Translations under genes and position numbers: made by a program
The notes under the pieces: model-generated
The model's input: the letters and a program-made list of their open reading frames with translations, nothing else
What the model was told of the DNA's origin: nothing
Databases searched by the model: none
Assembly: GCF_964204645.1 (NCBI RefSeq)
Contig: NC_134035.1
Coordinates: 696,001 to 760,000 of the forward strand
Origin: Tubulanus polymorphus
Taxonomy: Eukaryota > Nemertea > Palaeonemertea > Tubulaniformes > Tubulanidae
DNA: 64,000 nt
Direction of reading: 5' to 3'
In this document: positions 1 through 11,900 of the stretch, in pieces
Layout of the letters: the number at the start of each line of letters is the position of its first letter
Numbering within the stretch: the first letter of the stretch is position 1

Positions 1-83
1 AGTTTCAAGTGATTCTCCAGAAATTTTTTTGAGATTTATCTAGGCCAAATATTTGATTGCTACACTTCAAACCCCGCGTTTGT

Positions 84-165
84 AAGGGACACCAACTAAG
101 AAAAAATCAAACGAAATCTACCGATCAAATGAATATCAGGGTCAATGCCTATTTCAAGATCAAAA
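84..165 (+). repeat. Dispersed repeat, copy 1 of 3
   Basis: About 80 bp starting GGGACACCAA and containing AATCAAACGAAATCTACC. Close relatives occur at 32218-32300 (same orientation) and 35348-35452 (inverted). It is probably one end of a transposon family. The rest of 1-890 shows no gene apart from the 5' flank of the methyltransferase gene. Confidence 0.6.
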
Positions 166-894
166 CATCTTCACGTCATGTTGTCAGATGACTTTCACTA
201 GCTCGACAATGCTTTAACATTAATTCGTGGAGTATTCCGTGTAAAGATATAAGTGAAGGATAATTGATTGATATTATTGGACGCAGCGGCAGGAAAGACA
301 TTCACTACTTATTGCGAAAAGTGTGTGGAATAAGATACGATCAAGGGAATACTATTTGCTTCCTGCACCCGAAATGTATGCGACTGCAAAATGTCTCTTA
401 ATTGTAAAAGTAATAATATGTAATTTTCATATTCTATATTAACTGTTTAGATATTCTCTGATCCTTCATCGCTTGGCTCTACTGACTGGTTTATATCGCT
501 ACCGCGCCCCCCTCCCCTTGGAGGGCCCTGACTACGGGCCGGCCTGTCATTTGATACAAGTGCATAACATATTTCTGGTAAAAAAATTGTATAAAGTAAG
601 AAGTTGAATGGAATGCAATAAACATAGAATGCTGAATAGACCCCTTTATTCCTAATTTCCACTGAGAATCGTCATACATGCAAGTGAAATGATTCTCATC
701 TATACTTGACAAGCGCGTAAAAAAAACTGTTCAAAAGAAACCAGTTTCAGTGAATGTAGACAAGGCTATAATGAGGATATTTTTTATCGTGAATGATTCA
801 CCTACGTAATTGTTGCCCAATCTTATTGTAAGATACACAGTACTAGTGCACACTATTTCTACGTTCAATTTGCTCCTAAGAAAAACCATCGAAA

Positions 895-1647
895 ATGACG
901 ACTTCTTTGGATCAGGAAAAATTTGTCAAAACTGACCAGATGTTCGCGGAATGTCGGCGACTGCAGGACATGAATCAGAAGTTGACTACAGAAGATGGAG
1001 GTCAACGCGAGTTTGAGTTTTGCGGGAAGATATTCGTTAATTTTCAAAATGTGTATCATCGCAGCGGTTTCAATTCGATGGCGCTGAATTTACCGGAACC
1101 GACGGCGGCAGACGGTGCTCGATTGTTAGAAATCGGATGCGGAAATGGTTGCATGAGTGTCGTACACTATTTACGTAATGAATCGAAGTTTAGTTACGTG
1201 TTGGCGACCGATATCAACCGACAAGCTTTAGAGAATACTAAAGTGAATTTTGAGCGTTACGCCGTCCCGGGAGAGGTGCGATATTCCGACGTGTTCGATG
1301 ATATTCGCGAAGATGAGAAGTTCGATTTGATATTCTGGCATACTCCTAATCTGTACCAACCAATCGATAAAGCTGAACAGTTGAGCATGTTGGACCGATC
1401 GATGGCCGACCCCGGCTACGAGGCCATTGGCCGTTTTATAACCGGAGCCCACGACCACTTACGCCCGGGCGGTAGGGCTGTGTTTAGTTATGCAAGCCAT
1501 ATCGGACTCATGGATGTTCTTAATGATAAAGCGCTTAAAGCAAATTTAAGATTGGAAAGAATTTGGCACGAAGCCGTCGCTTATAACGAGATATTATCTG
1601 GACATGCTGAGCTATGGCAAGTGGTTGAACCGATCAGTGCTGAGTAA
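895..1647 (+). CDS. Class I SAM-dependent methyltransferase-like protein
   Basis: Intronless 250-aa ORF from an ATG. The SAM-binding motif I LLEIGCGNG lies at about residues 79-87, followed by an acidic residue at the end of strand 2 (LATDIN, about 105-110) and the post-strand segment YSDVFDD. The overall layout resembles HemK/PrmA-type small methyltransferases. Where those enzymes carry the catalytic NPPY motif, this protein reads WHTPN (about 148-152), so glutamine methylation should not be assumed. A late LRPGGRAVFSY segment is the usual strand-5 region. There is no signal peptide or membrane segment, so it is probably cytosolic. Possible poly(A) signals AATAAA follow at about 1676 and 1878. 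The fold assignment is firm; the substrate is unknown. Confidence 0.8.
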   Translation: MTTSLDQEKFVKTDQMFAECRRLQDMNQKLTTEDGGQREFEFCGKIFVNFQNVYHRSGFNSMALNLPEPTAADGARLLEIGCGNGCMSVVHYLRNESKFSYVLATDINRQALENTKVNFERYAVPGEVRYSDVFDDIREDEKFDLIFWHTPNLYQPIDKAEQLSMLDRSMADPGYEAIGRFITGAHDHLRPGGRAVFSYASHIGLMDVLNDKALKANLRLERIWHEAVAYNEILSGHAELWQVVEPISAE

Positions 1648-2798
1648 CTTCACTATACACCATCGCAGTGATATAATAAATTATGCAAATTAGATATCTA
1701 TATTGATTAGTGATCACGATTATTTCAAATGTTAATCATTATTACTTCTATGATTATTATAATTCTTTCAGGTGCAATGACCTGTACAGCCTCTAGGCTT
1801 TCACTATTTCCTTCATTTAACTGTTATTTCTCTTCACTATTGTCGTTATTATATCTTGTACTTTAAGTTAAATGAAAAATAAATTATTATTATTTTTAAT
1901 CATACAATAGATTGTTCTTTTCTGTTGGGTTGTACTAAATACGTTTGACTGCAAACTTATATCAATTTGTTACTTTCAATTTCATTGAATTCAAGTTCGA
2001 CGCGCAGCTCTACACCGTCTTCGTCGGCCTACACGTACGATGATACTTTCTTTTTTGTATATAATAGTTGGTGACAACAACTCTCCCGTGGATAGAGGTC
2101 CTATTCAAGGAAATTATGAAGAAGTCTCGCCGAGCACTTTTCACCGAAATCTCTGCTAAATGTATTGCGACCCACGTAAATTAAGGGATCGGTCGCTACG
2201 CCCAACCGGCCTGTAGAAGTAGTTACGAGTCTGTCCTGATAAGGCACTTGGCAACGGGATCCCCGCTCCCCGTTACGCCATGTTTCCTTCCCGTCTATTG
2301 TAAAATTGAGTTTCGTGACTGTATATGAAATATTGCAATTAGAAGTAATGAACTACTATCGTTGCACGACCATTTGCTAAACATATTTAAATTGAAAATT
2401 ATTGGCTTGAATTTAAGACTGTTAGGAGAGTGCGGTCCATAATGATTTTAATATTCTCGGAGCCGCCCGTGTTATGTGTGTCAATATGGCGACTGCCGAG
2501 ATGAGATTCCTATCTATTCGAAACTTTAAATAGACAGAAATGAGTCCTATCGTCGAAATGTTGTCAAAATTATTTGGGTTTATGATAGTTTGAGCAGTAC
2601 TTGATGAGGTAAATATGTTTATTCAACACTCGGGTTCTCATTAATTGACTTTCTGAAGGGTTTCGTGTTGACATGTCTGTCTCAACTGTCAAACAACATC
2701 ATCACAAAAACCAAGCGTGACCCCGAATCCCAACAAACCTCCTTTTATGTTTTCATCGAGCTGAAATTCACTTCTATTCCTGCTGAATTCAATTTAGA
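1648..2798. other. Intergenic: 3' flank of methyltransferase and 5' flank of LRRIQ1
   Basis: AT-rich sequence with AATAAA-type signals near 1676 and 1878. No ORF, RNA gene or clear repeat family was recognised. The LRRIQ1 promoter and 5' UTR should lie in the last few hundred bases, but no TATA box is evident. Confidence 0.5.
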
Positions 2799-2902
2799 AT
2801 GATGAATGCGATTGACACGACTGACGACCAGTGGCTCGAATCTGAAATCGAAAACCAACTGGCCGCTCTCCAAAATGATGAAGACACTGAAGAAATTCGA
2901 AG

Positions 2903-2940
<38 letters not shown>

Positions 2941-5900
2941 GTGGTGATGATGAATCTGTGGATATTACTGAGAATAATGAGGTAAGCGTTTATGGATGTG
3001 AAGTCAGTTTAGTTTCGGAGATTTCAAAAAATCGATCTTACTCTTAGATAATTAAGTTTTCGATTCCAGGATTCGTCAATGAATATTTTCGACGCGTATT
3101 TCAATTTGTTGAAACGAAGAACGGATGGATTTTCGCGTGAATTAGATGAATGTGATCACATTTTGACCGATAATTCGCGGGGTAGGCTTAAGTCCGGCTT
3201 TTAGCCGTACTATATTATACCACAAGATCTGCGCGATGAAATTTGACTAATCTTAATGAACGCATTTGTCTTTGTTTTTAAATCCAGGAAATTTCTTTCA
3301 AACTGAAGAAGACCCAGAAGTTATCGAATTGGCCAAAAATGAAGGCGTGGATGCAAAAACTTGGAAACGAAAGGTGAATCGAGGTTGATGAGTTTCTAGT
3401 GTCCATATATTCAGATGTCCTGCTCTCACTTGTCTTGTAGCCTATATGTCAAATGTTCTGATACTGTTAAATGTATCATATATAGGCCTCCAATCCAATG
3501 AAGAGATGGTCGGCATGAAACCAAACCCATTCACTACGTCATCAGTCGAAGCGTTGTATATTCTGATTCCAATTCTTGCTGAATAATTGATAAATTCGTA
3601 AAGACCTTTAAATTTCAATTCGAGTAAACTTTCAGATTGCTTTTATGCAGGTTTCTGCCTGAAACTATGTAACCCAGTTGAAAAAATAGGCTTCTTATTA
3701 GAAAAACTCTTGACCCAGTTCCACAGTTGAATGACCTAACTCTAAATTTACCTGGAGTTGAATCAAGGATTATTCGCTCAAGGCCAATCTTATGATTTTC
3801 TTTTTGAAGTTACTCGAAGAAATTGATAAAAATGACGCGGAGGAGGATGAGATGAGAAAAGATGTCGAAATTACGGATGAAAACAATGCGGCATTTCTTA
3901 CTGAAAATCCTGTAGATGTAGATACTGATTGCGGGGATCAGAAACCATCTTCAGGTAGAATATTGCAGTTGATCCTCACCTGCCATTGGTGGAATCCTCA
4001 ATTGCCACAGTGGAAAGTATTGAGTCCTCATTGTTTTCTGATTTTTAGATTGTTTAGCCGTCGTGTCTGTAAGTGAAGCTGAACAGTTGGAGAAAGATTT
4101 GGAACGAAAACTTCAGAAGTGGATGGACGAAAAAAAACAGCGCGATCAGAACAGACTTCAGGTTAGTTAGCGAATCTGTCGGCCTGAATATATTTGTGTT
4201 TTGACTCAGGATTGGCGCTGGATCTATTCCATATCCTTAAGATAATAAACCTTACGTCAGAGAAACACAACGGATAAAAACTGATAATATTTCAGCATCT
4301 CGATCAATGATAAACCCACAAGTCTCCTATTACCAGCATGTTTTCTTCTTGATCATCAGATTGTACATGAAAAGATTGCCGCCGAAAAAGACAAAACGCA
4401 ACAGGCTGAGGAATCGTGGAGATTGAAATGGAATGAGTTTGAAGTTGAGAATGAACGCGTGCTAAAAGAAACTGAGGTTCGTTTCACGAGTGACAGACCG
4501 TTTGATTTTCTGCTGTCTGTGTCGCGGTAGGATCCAGGCTGATCTGTACCTGTATTTTTCTATCCGGTTTTTTTTTTAGGCGCAGCTTCAAGAATCCGAT
4601 AAACAACTCGAAGACGAATGGCACAAAATCAGAAATGAAATCAAAGAAGATGAGGTAAAAAAGGATACCTGGTAGTCGAATTGTCAATCGTGGTTTGGTT
4701 CTCATCGATTAGTATAGGGGTCTAGTTGTGCAATGCAAAGAATGCCAGTGCAATTACAGATCCTGAGCCCGAGAACTGTTGTCGGCTGTGGCTTGTACAT
4801 TAAACGATGAATTGATGAGATTGTATTATATTTGAATCCGATGTATATTCAGATGATCAAATTGAATAAATTGGAGGAAGGATTGAAAATACAAGCGATT
4901 GAACGCAAAGAATTATCAAACGAAGCCGCGGAGCGCGATAGAATATTACATCAATCAGCGGCTGTTAGTATACAAAAACATTTCAGGAGATACAGGTTAG
5001 TGAGTTATTTAGTGTAACAGGAAGAAATATCTGTCCTTCCCGAGGTTCGAACTCTCGATGCCTGGCGTCCAAGGCAGACGCTCTACCGCTGAGCTAAAGA
5101 GAATATTCCCGCTAACAGTTATATACCCTGCCACAGTAGTAAATTCGTTCCCTTCGTTCGTAGTTTTGTGATGTAAATAATATCCGTTCGATGCAGGGTT
5201 TTCAAAATTCACGGTGATTCTCTAAAAGCACGTCTCGAAGAGCTGCGTCGGCGACGAGAGTTAGACAGGATTCATCAGATTGAAGGAGAACGACTTGCTG
5301 CCGAACAAAGGTAAATTGTTTTCATTAGTCCACTGTCTGTTGTGGATGATGAAGTTCAGGATCCAGTTCTGGTTCAAAACTGTTTTCAACCAAATATTTC
5401 GTTGAATAAAACTGCTGTTGAATATTGTAGGAAAAGGAAAGAAGATGAAGATAAATTACAGAGTGAAATGGAAGAAGAAAAAAGAAAACAGGAAGAAATC
5501 GCGAGAAAAAAGTTCCAGGAAGAAGAGAAGAAAAGATTAGCGGAAGAAAAACGGCAACGAAAACTCGAGGAACAGCGTAGAATACAGGAAGAGAAACGTT
5601 TGAAGGAAGAAGCTGAGAAAAAGAGAAAAGAAGAGGCTCGTAGAATACGCGAGGAAGAAAAGCGAAGACGAATTGAAGAAGAGGAACGAAGAAAGGCTGA
5701 GGAGAAACTAAGAGTCGAGGAGGAGAGGTTAAGAGTAAAGGAGGAACAACAGAGGAAACTAGAAGAGGAAAGATTAGAAAAGGAGAGATTAGAAGAATCG
5801 AAACTTCGGAAATTAGAGGAAATTCGAAAATTGGAAGAGGAAAAGCGAAAGAAAGAGGAGGAAATTCGGCGGCAAGAACAGAAACGTGTCGAAGAAGAAC

Positions 5901-8900
5901 AACTCAGAGAGAGAGAAGAATTAGAAAAACAAAGAAAACAAGAAGAGCAAAGGTAAATATGCTCTTACAATTACAGAATTTAGAGATATGAATCAGTGGC
6001 TTAGAAGTGATCAACTCAAAACGATGCTCTCTCAAATTTTTATTTCAAACAGACTGGCCAAACAGCGGGAAGACGAGCAACGTCAAGAAAAACTCGACGA
6101 ATTGAAACGAAAACAACAACAATTTCAAAGCGAGCTTCCTCCCAGTTTACCGGAGACAATTCAGAAACATCGGTTGGCGTGGATGCAAGCGTGTGTTCCG
6201 TGGAGGTGAGTTCACACTACATTTCAACTACAGTAGACTCCGCTTGAGTCCGATCAGATCAACTCTGATGTTTGTTGAAATATTTTGCTGGACTCTATAT
6301 ATGAAATGCACATCCATCTCGGATTCATTTCAACAAGGCAAGAAGTCCGCCTATGGTGGAGTCTACTGTATTAACGGACCATTGTACTGAAAGTTGTTGA
6401 GACGATCAAATTTAATCAAAGAAAAATAGACGGTCAAAAGTAGAAATGACTTCAGTAATATGATGACTTATCTGATGATGACTTAAAGTAAGATGTAAGG
6501 TATAATGATGTGTTGATTGATTATTTCCAGTAAAGTCGCGATGGAAATGAAAAGTCGTCGATCGTCAAAAAATCAGAAGCCGCCGAGACGTCGTCCGACG
6601 TCTGCCAAGAAATTGACACTTCTGCCCGAATCGGATATTCTACAATCAGCCCGCGTGGCTAGCCTTCAATTAGTGACAACCGTGGAGTTACATGATCTAC
6701 CCGGATATAGTGTAGTTCCTTTAACGCAATGTCAGCGTCTTCGAGCGGTTACAATGTTGAGGTGTAATCTTGTGTCGTTAGACGGATTGGAACAGTGTAA
6801 GGAATTAGCCTATATCAATTGCCAGGTAAGCAACCTGTAAAAGCTTTCTGATTATAAAGATTCATCAAATGTGCGTAGAGACTCCACACTTCGGACCGGC
6901 ACTTCTCTCTGAGGCAGTGGGCGTAAATCGGCCCAGTCTGAGTGACAATGGATTGTAGATGGAAAATTCTAAACAACCCGATGCAATGGGATACCGGCAC
7001 TCACCAGATGGCGCAACAAAATCCATTCATTTTCCATGAAATTTGAACTTGATTTTTAGGCTTCCAAAACCGAAATATTATCAATAAGATATAAGATTCA
7101 CTTTCTCATTCAGAGAATGGTATAGATTTCACTGTAAATTGATTTACTAATCAGAAAAGTAGACATGAATTTAATTTAAAATGTATAAGAAATTGAAGCG
7201 GGGTAAACCAACATCCACTAGCGACACCTGGTGGACTCTCCGTGCCAAGCAGCGACGGTAAGAATGTGTCAGCGTTATGTACGTTGTTTATATATGTTTT
7301 CAGGAAAACAATCTGGAGCATTTGAATGTGAAGGATATGAAGAAGCTGATCTACGTCGATGTGTCTCATAATCGTCTGACGTCAATTCACGGATTCGATG
7401 GATCGGATTGTATACGATACTTAGATCTATCACATAACAAACTCGCTAGATGTGGTACATGTTACACTTTATTCATCATATAATCATTCACTCTGCAGCC
7501 TGGTATCAGCCTCTTCACACTGGTATCAGCCTCTTTACCATGGTACCAGCCCCTTCACACTGATATCAGCCCCTTCACACTGGTACCAGCCCTTTCAGAT
7601 TGAAACAAGCACCTTTGGTAAAGTTCACCCTGGTACCAACCCCTTCAGGTTGGAATCAACCCTTTTCAGATTGGAACCATCCGTTTCAACCCGGAATCAA
7701 TCCCTTCATCCTGATAAAAACGCAATCCCAGCCCGGTGCCAACCTTTTCCCGTGGATAGAAGCGACCCTTTTAGTCTGCGTGGAACAAATACTACCACCC
7801 CTTCAAACATTCCCCTATACCGGTAATACTGTGAATTTAGTATCATCAGTTTTTGCAAGTGTTCTGATAAAATGTTTTCCTTTACAGATGGTTTGGGTGA
7901 AATGAAACAACTTCAACATTTGAACGTATCTCACAACAATCTGCTGCGCGATGATGGTTTAAATAACGCGGCATCGCTCGAATACCTGAACATATCCCAC
8001 AATAATCTACAGAGTTTGAATGATATTGATAAAATGTGTTTATTACAAACGCTCGACGCGTCCAGTAACAATTTACAGAAAGTAAGCGTTTTCTTTGATG
8101 ATTTCGTTTTTGAGATGACATGGATTTGTAGATGATATTGTTTATGTTTTATCTGTAGTGTCCATGTTTGAGGAATCATGTGCTATTGCAGACGTTACAT
8201 CTCAATGATAACAGTATCTCGAACGTTGAGCAGATAAGTCTAGCTTGGCTTCCGCTGCTGCAGCATTTAGACATTAGTAAAAATAGGTAAACGTCATTAT
8301 CCTAGCCTAGAGTTCCTCCAAAAAATCTGAAAACTCGATTCATTAATATGTATTCTAGTGGGAGGGTGGCTTTTTGGAAGGATATTCTTTACGTTATTCT
8401 TGACATTCTATGTATGATTGATGTTATTTATTTGCTGTTTTGTAGTTTATCCGACGTGTGTGATTTTAGTAAATGTTTGAACTTAAAAGAAGTTGATTTT
8501 AGTCATAATCAGATTATGGGTAAGTGTTCATAGAATGTAATACAATAAAACTTGCGTAAGTCTGATCGCTACTACCAGGTAGTCTGATCGCTACTACCAG
8601 GTAGTCTGATCGCTACTACCAGGTAGTCTGATCACTACTACCAGGTAGTCTGATCACTACTACCAGGTAGTCTGATCGCTACTACCAGGTAGTCTGATCG
8701 CTACTACCAGGTAGTCTGATCGCTACTACCAGGTAGTCTGATCACTACTACCAGGTAGTCGGATCGCTACTACCAGGTAGTCGGATCACTACTACCAGGT
8801 AGTCGGATCACTACTACCAGGTAGTCTGATCGCTACTACCAGGTAGTCAGATCGCTACTACCAGGTAGTCTGATCGCTACTACCAGGTAGTCTGACAATT

Positions 8901-11900
8901 GGATTAATCATATATGAAACTTCTGTAGGCCTTCGATCTAAACATGATTTTATAGATTGTATTTTCGCCTAATTCTGACAAATATTTTCAAATGATAACC
9001 CTAACTCCAGACTGCACAGTTTCACGTTCATATTGTTTGTATTAAAACCAATTTGAGGTGTATATTTTCAAAAAATAAAGCGAAATATCCCAAACAGATC
9101 AATGCCACACGAAAATAAATGGACACTAGAAGCTCTAACTTTAAATGCATTTAGTTTGCCTTTGAATTATTGTACTACTCGTGTGCGTTGCATTTTGCAT
9201 TTTTGAATATAGATCGGGTGCATTTCCTGAAATGACTTGAACTCAGGCAATATAGATAGAAATTAATAGCTGAATTCACCATCAGTGAAGCTCGAGATAT
9301 TTGATACATTACAACTTCAAAGAAAAAGTACACGCTACCAGCGGAACTTTTGAAGTCCTTGAACCACACGTACAAATTATAAGTTACGGGCGGAAGATGA
9401 GTCAAAATCAAAAAGATTGAAATCGTTACGACAATTCTGTTCAGTGACGACAATGATGATGATGATGATGACACGTTACTTTTTGAGATATTTTGTCGAG
9501 AAGACATTTGTCGTCTAAACGAAATCAACATAGCGAGATTGGATATTATTACCAGAAAAAATGGTAATATCAACTCAAATATCAAATTTGAAAAGGCCAT
9601 AAAAATACGTGAAACGATCCTGGGAACTTTGGGGTTTAATCGTGAAACGCAATCATATACACCATATGCGTCCACACGGGCTCCTGATAAAATCCCTTGT
9701 GGAATAACCCTCAGTATTCCTAATATAACTATACATAGCGTGAAAATATAAGCTTTCCTCGGAGTACAAATAGCTTTAGCTTTCAACGGGAATCTGACGG
9801 CTATAAACCGGTCTATACTCATTAAAGCCAGTAGTAAACTGGAGGTCGATGACGAACCACCGCCGAGTACTTCATATAATCTACAAAATGGAGTCGATAG
9901 AACTTGCTGGTCGTAATGAATTCGCAGAAATAAAACCGGCAAATAAAAACAGATTACGTTAATATCGGAAAAAGCAAGAGCTACTAAATATACACCGACT
10001 GATGTATTGCGAAAACGGAATCTCGGCACCAATAGAATTCGCAAGGATAGAATATTACCCATCGATCCGATTATGAATATGATCGGTAGTACGATATATT
10101 TGACGACGGAGAGAATGTTTAGCTTGAAATCAGCAATACGCGTCTGATCTGTCACGTTCATGCTGCGTCAGAATGTGAATAATGTCGCGGAACATCAACG
10201 TCACCTTCCATATCAATTCAAACGGTGTGATTCATCACATGTTACCAATTATAAAATTCTTGATAACTCTACTACTGGTCTCTAATAACCAATTACTGCA
10301 TCTATATCGGAATACCAGCTAGATAACGACTGTATTATATTTTTTAGTCGTGAATAACGCGTTCATAAATCTAGTACAGTGTTGTATATTTTCAATAATG
10401 CTGAAGAGCGACTGCAGTTTTTAGGTGTCCCTTACTTAACCATAACACTATTCTTTGATAAGACAAGTGCCACATAGTGGAGAGGTGACCTTAACTGACT
10501 TAAGATTAATGCTGCTAGGCAGAAAACCCGTTATTGCTGCTTTACAGCTATATTTGTCTATGTTGTTTTATTTTCTCATGGAATATTTTCAGAACGTTTC
10601 GCTAAATATGATTACTGTTAGTCTGAATTCAGACATATTTTTCTGACTTTTGCAAGTTTTGCTGTAATTCTTGATTGTTCAGAGTTAACATTATCACTTA
10701 AACAAATAGATGAATCTTCGAATTGATTTGTTGTAGATGTGGATAGTGTGATTGAAGGACTGTGTAAATGCCGTACACTGAAGACTGTACGACTTGAAGA
10801 AAATCCATTCATTGATCTCGACAATGGATGGAGGTACGTCAATAAAACAAAGCGGCAGAACCTGCTCAATTTAGATCATTTGCGACTGACGAAATTTGTT
10901 TATGTGAAACCTTAATTAAACATCAAATTTTACGCACATTTATGTAGAGAAGAGGTAGACTAACAGAGTGGCCACTGATTAGGAAAACTGAGGGAATCAG
11001 AAAAATCTAGGAAAACTCAGGGAATTTGACAAAATATCTGGAAAACTCCTGGGCCTGGTTTCATAGACTTACAGTATCAAAGTTATCCCTAGGGGTAAAT
11101 CCTTTATCTGGTTAATAACCGCTGTAGTAACAACGAGAAACCATTGTTATAACTGACAAATTTCAAAATATTCCCAGGGATTATTTTTCTTCCACATCTA
11201 TGAAACCCGGCCCTGGGAATTTGGATGTTATAGACCGTGCGTTTCTTTATCAATACGTGATTCACAGAAGATGAATAAATTGTAACATTTTAAACCTAGA
11301 AATTCCTCGGATTTACTAAACGAATTTGTAAATAGACAGAAAGACATCCAAGTGATCCAAATATATTCGGCTGACGTTGTTGGTTAATTTCTTTCCTCAG
11401 ACAAACAGTATTCGAAGGACTAAGTCATATATCGTATGTGAATGGTGAAGAGATTGTTCGTAGTATTTCGGGAGATGCTCGCGATAAACCCGAAGATCTC
11501 AACGTCAATTTATCCGACTTTGAAACAATGTGTCGACTTCAAATCGATTTCATGTCTAAATTACGAGACCGATTTCATAAAGAGTTAGAGTAAGTTCGAT
11601 ATTTTTATAAATCTATTTGTGTGTTAAATCATTGTCATAAATTAAAATAACGGGTTTCAGGATTTGGTTTCATGGAATCCTAAGAGCTAAAAACAGTTAA
11701 ATTTGAATTGTTTCGGCAGCCACGATTATTAAAGAGTTGACTATACAGTTTTTGTATTGTGTTATCTGCAGGTATATAACGTCGAAGGAACGAGTTGATT
11801 TTAAACATTTAATCGAAATAAACAGCGAGTTTTATTCGAGATCTCACGACGTGTCGGTGGAATTACGTTACGCTCACGAGTACGGCGATATTAAAACCGA

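Larger units (their letters stand above)
6640..10833 (+). other. LRRIQ1: LRRIQ1 leucine-rich repeat block
   Basis: Exons 6531-6825 through 10737-10833 encode successive repeats. Examples are LIYVDVSHNRLTSI, IRYLDLSHNKL, LQHLNVSHNNL, LEYLNISHNNL, LQTLHLNDNSI, LQHLDISKN and LKEVDFSHNQI. The series ends with the cap-like LKTVRLEENPF. This is the SDS22-like LRR pattern of the family. Introns fall inside repeats, and one of them (8520-10736) hosts another gene. Confidence 0.85.

Noticed and set aside
8561..8896. Regular palindromic repeats that might suggest a CRISPR array
   Set aside because: The units abut directly with no unique spacers, in an intron of an animal gene.
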